A DNA stretch of 17,272 nt from assembly GCA_018500075.1 (NCBI GenBank), contig JAHBAN010000116.1, positions 1-17,272 of the forward strand. Reading direction: 5' to 3'. Shown here piece after piece: positions 13,530 through 17,272 of the stretch. How positions within the stretch are numbered: the first letter of the stretch is position 1; each line of letters begins with the position of its first letter. The notes under the pieces were generated by a model that worked only from the letters and a program-made list of their open reading frames with translations, was not told the DNA's origin and did no database searches. A program made the position numbers and the translations under genes. Source of the DNA: Flavobacteriia bacterium (GTDB lineage: Bacteria > Bacteroidota > Bacteroidia > Flavobacteriales > Flavobacteriaceae).

Positions 13530-15374
13530 ATGAGCGCGAGTGGCAAGACAACCAAAACTTTGGTCTGGATCCTGATGGCGATGCTCATCTTGGGCCTCGG
13601 CGGCTTCGGAATAACCAACCTTGGTGGCTCCGTGCGCACCATTGGCGCCGTCGGTGACAAAGACATCACAACCCAAAGCTACAGCCGCGCCCTGCGCCAG
13701 ATGTTGCAGGGCCAGACCTCCGCCACAGGCGGGCCGCTCAGCTTTGCGCAGGCCCAAGCCCAACAGCTTGACCGCCTCGTGCTCTCACAGCTCATCGCCA
13801 CACGCTCGCTTGACGCCGAAACCGCTGCCCTCGGCCTCTCGGTCGGAGATGCGCGCCTCGGCCGCCAGATTGTGCAAACAGACGCCTTCAAAGGCATCGA
13901 CGGGGCGTTTAGCCGCGACGATTACCGCTTCCGCCTTCAGCAAATCGGCCTCACAGAGCGCCAGTATGAAGAGATCCTGCGCGAAGAAATGGCCCGCGAG
14001 ATTGTTCAGACAGCCCTCTTCAGCAACATCCAGCCGACAGCAAGCTATGCCGAGACCTTGCTCGGCTTTCTCGCCGAGGAACGCGATTTTACATGGGCGG
14101 TGATCGAGGAAAGCCACCTGACAGCGCCCCTGCCCGAGGCGACCGAGGCCGAACTTGTCGCCTTCCACCGCGACAATGCCCAAAACTACAAAACGCCCTT
14201 CCTGCGCAAAATCACCTTTGCCATGCTCACCCCCGAGCAGATGATCGAAACCGTTGAGGTCGATGAGGCAACCCTTCAGCAGCTCTTTACAGAGCGCGCC
14301 GCCGAGCTTGACCGCCCCGAGCGCCGGCTCGTCGAGCGGCTCGTCTTCTCCGACCAAACCGAGGCCGAGGCCGCCGCCGAGGCGATCGCTTCAGGCAGTA
14401 CAAGCTTTGAGGCGGTTGTGAGCGAGCGTGGCCTCGCCCTATCGGACATCGACATGGGAGACATCAGCCGCGCCGAGCTTGACGTCGCGGGCGAGGCCGT
14501 CTTTGCCGCCGGATCCGGCGCGGTTGTCGGCCCGCTTCCCACCGATCTGGGACCGGCCCTGTTCCGGATCAACGGCATTCTCGCCGCCGTGGAGACGCAG
14601 TTTGACGACGTCATCGAAGAGCTGCGCGATGACTATGCCCAGAGCCGCGCCCGCCGCATGATCGAGAGCGAGCGCGAAGCCTTTGAAGACCTGCTCGCCG
14701 CCGGGGCCACGCTGGAGGAGCTGGCCGACGAGACGGTGATGACGCTTGGCACCATCGACTGGCACGAGCGCGCCGAGGCCACACCGGCGGGCTATGCCGC
14801 CTTCCGCGAGGCTGCAAGCCGGATCACGCTTGAGGATTTTCCCGAGCTGATCGAGCTGGACGATGGCGGCTTGATCGCCCTGCGCCTTGACGCAGAGGTG
14901 CCCGCCGCCGAGCAGCCGCTTTCGGATGTGCGCGCCGAGGTTGTCGCTGACGAGCGCCGCCAGCGGCTCCTTGACGCACTGGAAGACAAAGCCGGCGCGC
15001 TGGCCGCAGCACTGGGCGAAGGCCGCGCTTTTGCTGCGCTCGGGGTCACAGAGCGTGTCGAAACCGGCCTGACGCGCGCCGAGTTCATCGCCGATGCGCC
15101 CGCCGCGCTCATCGTTGAGGCCTTTGCCCTGACCGCTCAGGGCGAAACAGCCGTTGTGCGGGGTGGGGACAGCGTCGTGCTGTTGCAACTGGATATGATC
15201 ATTGCGCCCGATCTCTCTGATCCCGAGCTGGCCAGCACCCGCCAGCTTCTGGAAAGCCAGTATGAAAACGATCTGGCCCAGGATATCTATACTCTCTTCG
15301 TGAGTGACATTCAGTCACGTATGCCCATCACCCTGGATGAGGCCGCGATCAATGCGGTCAACACCCAGTTCTAA
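13530..15374 (+). CDS. PpiD/SurA-like membrane-anchored peptidyl-prolyl isomerase
   Basis: PpiD-type proteins are anchored in the inner membrane and help newly exported proteins fold in the periplasm. The 614-residue product has a short basic cytoplasmic start (MSASGKTTK), one membrane segment (about 10-29), then a SurA_N-type helical chaperone region with the GDKDITTQSYSRALRQML opening (about 42-60). A central parvulin-like rotamase domain follows (about 255-360: RRLVERLVFSDQTEAE, FEAVVSERGLALSDIDMGDISR, VGPLPTDLGPALFRI). The C-terminal part resembles a second, degenerate parvulin region. The start is the ATG at 13530 with AGGAG 7 bases upstream; a GTG directly precedes it. E. coli PpiD is 623 residues and has the same layout. 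It lies 17 bp before trpE. Confidence 0.87.
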   Translation: MSASGKTTKTLVWILMAMLILGLGGFGITNLGGSVRTIGAVGDKDITTQSYSRALRQMLQGQTSATGGPLSFAQAQAQQLDRLVLSQLIATRSLDAETAALGLSVGDARLGRQIVQTDAFKGIDGAFSRDDYRFRLQQIGLTERQYEEILREEMAREIVQTALFSNIQPTASYAETLLGFLAEERDFTWAVIEESHLTAPLPEATEAELVAFHRDNAQNYKTPFLRKITFAMLTPEQMIETVEVDEATLQQLFTERAAELDRPERRLVERLVFSDQTEAEAAAEAIASGSTSFEAVVSERGLALSDIDMGDISRAELDVAGEAVFAAGSGAVVGPLPTDLGPALFRINGILAAVETQFDDVIEELRDDYAQSRARRMIESEREAFEDLLAAGATLEELADETVMTLGTIDWHERAEATPAGYAAFREAASRITLEDFPELIELDDGGLIALRLDAEVPAAEQPLSDVRAEVVADERRQRLLDALEDKAGALAAALGEGRAFAALGVTERVETGLTRAEFIADAPAALIVEAFALTAQGETAVVRGGDSVVLLQLDMIIAPDLSDPELASTRQLLESQYENDLAQDIYTLFVSDIQSRMPITLDEAAINAVNTQF

Positions 15375-15391
15375 CCGAAAAGGCAGACCCC

Positions 15392-16897
15392 GTGGAGCTG
15401 ACCCCATCTTTCTCACGGTTCGAGCAGGGCTTTTCTGCCGGCGAGAACCAGCTCGTCTATACCCGTCTCGCGGCCGATCTTGATACGCCTGTGTCGCTGA
15501 TGCTCAAGCTGACCGGCGCGGCCAAAAACGCCTTCATGCTCGAATCGGTCACAGGCGGAGAGGTGCGCGGGCGCTATTCCATCATCGGGTTAAAGCCCGA
15601 TCTTGTCTGGCAGTGCCACGGCACAGCAAGCCGCCTCAACCGCCAGGCGCGCTTTGATGAAAGCGCCTTTGAAGACCAGTCCGGCGACCCGCTCGCCAAT
15701 CTGCGCGCGCTGCTCGCCGAAAGCCGTATCACCATGCCAGACGATTTGCCCGCCGCCTCTGCGGGTCTGTTTGGCTATCTCGGCTATGACATGATCCGCC
15801 TTGTGGAGCATCTGCCCGATATCCCTGAAGACACCCTCGGTCTGCCCGATGCGGTGCTGTTGCGCCCGACGGTCACAGCCGTTCTGGATGGCGTCAAAGG
15901 CGAGGTGATCGTTGTGGCCCCAGCCTGGGCCGGCGAAGGGCTGTCGGCCCGGGCCGCCTATGCGCAGGCCGCCGAGCGGGTGATGGATGCTGTGCGCGAT
16001 CTGGAGCGCGCCCTGCCCCAACAGGCCCGCGATCTTGGCGAGGCCCAAACCGACGCCGAGCCGCAAAGCAATTTCACCCGCGAGGGCTACAAGGACGCCG
16101 TCGAAAAAGCCAAGGACTATATCCGCAAAGGCGATATTTTTCAGGTCGTGCCCAGCCAGCGCTGGTCCCAGCCCTTCCGCCAGCCGCCGTTTGCGCTCTA
16201 TCGCTCCTTGCGGCGCACAAACCCGTCGCCCTTCATGTTTTATTTCAATTTCGGCGGCTTTCAGGTGATCGGGGCATCGCCCGAAATCCTTGTGCGCGTG
16301 TTTGGCAATGAGGTCACAATCCGCCCGATCGCCGGCACACGGCCCCGCGGCGCAACCCCCGAGGAAGACCGCGCCCTCGAAGCCGATCTGCTGGCCGACC
16401 AAAAAGAGCTGGCCGAGCACCTCATGCTGCTTGATCTGGGCCGCAATGACACCGCCCGCGTCTCCAAAATCGGCACAGTGCGCCCGACCGAGGAATTCAT
16501 CATCGAGCGCTACAGCCATGTCATGCACATTGTCTCCAACGTGGTGGGCGAGCTGGCCCCCGAGCATGACGCGCTCTCGGCTCTGCTCTCGGGCTTGCCC
16601 GCAGGCACAGTCTCCGGTGCGCCCAAAGTGCGCGCCATGGAGATCATTGACGAACTTGAGCCGGAAAAACGGGGCATCTACGGCGGCGGCGTCGGCTATT
16701 TCGCAGCCAATGGCGATATGGATGTCTGCATCGCGCTGCGCACCGCCCTTGTGAAGGATGAAACCCTCTACATCCAAGCCGGCGGCGGCGTGGTCTATGA
16801 CAGCGATCCCGAGGCCGAATATATGGAAACAGTGCATAAATCAGGCGCAATCCGGCGCGCCGCCGCCGATGCCACCCGCTTCACAGGCAATGGGTGA
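15392..16897 (+). CDS. trpE: Anthranilate synthase component I
   Basis: TrpE turns chorismate into anthranilate, the first committed step of tryptophan synthesis, using ammonia from the TrpG glutaminase. The 501-residue product begins at a GTG (15392) with AAAGG about 9 bases upstream. The N-terminal domain has the feedback-site motif MLES (about 49-52) followed by GRYSIIG, so tryptophan inhibition is expected. The catalytic chorismate-binding domain shows KAKDYIRKGDIFQVVPSQRW, SPFMFYFNFGGFQVIGASPE, IRPIAGTRPRG, LLDLGRND, YSHVMHIVSNVVGEL, GTVSGAPKVRAMEIID and YGGGVGYFA. Length is normal. It lies 17 bp after the PpiD-like gene, leaving no room for a trp attenuator between them. trpG does not follow directly: the next gene is rluE. 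Confidence 0.96.
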   Translation: MELTPSFSRFEQGFSAGENQLVYTRLAADLDTPVSLMLKLTGAAKNAFMLESVTGGEVRGRYSIIGLKPDLVWQCHGTASRLNRQARFDESAFEDQSGDPLANLRALLAESRITMPDDLPAASAGLFGYLGYDMIRLVEHLPDIPEDTLGLPDAVLLRPTVTAVLDGVKGEVIVVAPAWAGEGLSARAAYAQAAERVMDAVRDLERALPQQARDLGEAQTDAEPQSNFTREGYKDAVEKAKDYIRKGDIFQVVPSQRWSQPFRQPPFALYRSLRRTNPSPFMFYFNFGGFQVIGASPEILVRVFGNEVTIRPIAGTRPRGATPEEDRALEADLLADQKELAEHLMLLDLGRNDTARVSKIGTVRPTEEFIIERYSHVMHIVSNVVGELAPEHDALSALLSGLPAGTVSGAPKVRAMEIIDELEPEKRGIYGGGVGYFAANGDMDVCIALRTALVKDETLYIQAGGGVVYDSDPEAEYMETVHKSGAIRRAAADATRFTGNG

Positions 16898-16939
16898 TCC
16901 TGCAATGCCCAAATCCGCCGCGCAGCCCTGTGCCATTCC

Positions 16940-16984
16940 TCTTTCCAGAAATATCCCGGGGAGCGCGAGGGGCTGGCCCCTCGC
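16940..16984. repeat. Degenerate copy of the dispersed intergenic repeat plus GC-rich hairpin
   Basis: TCTTTC-N3-AAATATCCC at 16940-16957 matches the right arm of the 12175-12268 element (12235-12252) at 15 of 18 positions. It is followed by a perfect inverted repeat, GCGAGGGGC-TG-GCCCCTCGC (16965-16984). The segment lies between trpE (stop 16897) and rluE (start 16994). The hairpin has no T-run, so any role in termination is uncertain. Confidence 0.65.
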
Positions 16985-16993
16985 CCGTGTCCT

Positions 16994-17253
16994 GTGAGCC
17001 GGCTCATCCTGTTCAACAAGCCCTTTGGCGTGCTCAGCCAGTTCACCGACAAAGGCACCCAAGGATCGCCCCGCGCCACGCTCTCGGATTTTATCACCGT
17101 CAAAGGCGTCTACCCCGCCGGACGGCTGGATCGCGACAGCGAGGGGCTGTTGCTGCTCACCGATGATGGCCGCCTGCAAGCGCGGCTCTCCAGCCCCAAA
17201 TTCAAAGAACCCAAAACCTATCTCGTTCAGGTCGAAGGCGTCCCCGATGACGC
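16994..17253 (+). CDS. rluE: 23S rRNA pseudouridine synthase, RluE-type (partial, 3' end off contig)
   Basis: RluE changes U2457 of 23S rRNA (E. coli numbering) to pseudouridine. About 86 codons are present. The start LILFNKPFGVLSQFTDKG matches the RluE opening (VLFNKPYDVLPQFTDE in E. coli, from memory). The catalytic motif GRLDRDSEGLLLLT follows at about residues 46-59, containing the family's catalytic aspartate, then LQARLSSPKFKEPKTYLVQVEGVP. The GTG at 16994 is the most sensible start, although no good ribosome-binding site precedes it. The gene directly follows the hairpin repeat. It is not truncated in the genome as far as can be seen: the reading frame simply runs into adapter sequence, and the last five codons after 17253 (CLLYTS-like) are not real. 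Confidence 0.85.
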
Positions 17254-17272
17254 CTGTCTCTTATACACATCT
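17254..17272 (+). other. Nextera/Tn5 mosaic-end adapter left at contig end (artefact)
   Basis: The last 19 bases, CTGTCTCTTATACACATCT, are exactly the reverse complement of the transposase mosaic end used in Nextera tagmentation libraries. They sit flush with the sequence end and interrupt rluE. This is untrimmed library adapter, not genome. One or two bases at the junction could by chance also be genomic. Confidence 0.97.

Noticed and set aside
15590..16837. 415-codon minus-strand open frame
   Set aside because: Antisense to trpE. Its length is a by-product of codon bias at high GC.
1..17272. CRISPR array, tRNA, rRNA, prophage or toxin-antitoxin system
   Set aside because: No regularly spaced repeats, no cloverleaf-like or rRNA sequence, and no phage, integrase or toxin families were seen on either strand.

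Overview
The window is a stretch of core chromosome from an alphaproteobacterium, most likely a Rhodobacterales (Roseobacter-group) species. Supporting this are the high GC content with long spurious antisense open frames, the small virulence-factor-family protein / MetF-like reductase / methyl-THF:corrinoid methyltransferase gene trio, a two-domain cold-shock protein followed by a DUF192 gene, the PpiD-like chaperone-trpE pair, and a dispersed intergenic palindrome (core GGGATATTT-N3-GAAAGA) that I recall from this order. I see no phage, transposase, CRISPR, tRNA or rRNA. The last 19 bases are a Nextera/Tn5 adapter, so genomic sequence ends at 17253.

Layout, left to right. 1-3596 (minus strand): 5' part of glpD running off the left edge, a 359-bp spacer with no convincing gene, then rlmE and ppx/gppA, 14 bp apart in one transcription unit. 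3597-3777: divergent spacer with four Pho-box-like half-sites at exact 11-bp spacing. 3778-5655: a Tat-exported PhoX-type phosphatase. glpD, ppx and phoX give this end a phosphorus and glycerol-phosphate theme. 5827-8190 (plus): three-gene one-carbon operon (98-aa virulence-factor-family protein, divergent MetF, methyl-THF:corrinoid methyltransferase), preceded by a hairpin leader and closed by a bidirectional terminator. It plausibly makes methyl-THF and passes the methyl group to a corrinoid protein, as in a split B12-dependent methionine synthase; the other parts are not in the window.

8289-10061 (minus): DUF192 exported protein, double cold-shock-domain protein and pdxH, with palindromes in the spacers. 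10166-15374 (plus): fabI, a LysE/RhtB exporter, gpt, a 94-bp imperfect inverted repeat, a class I/II aminotransferase and a PpiD/SurA-like periplasmic folding factor. 15392-17253 (plus): trpE, a second degenerate copy of the dispersed repeat, and the 5' part of rluE, cut by the contig end.

Most of the window is ordinary housekeeping sequence. The items most worth a second look are the one-carbon trio (what the small protein does, and the arginine/glycine-rich tail of the methyltransferase), the Pho-box array, the palindromic repeats and the adapter at the right edge.
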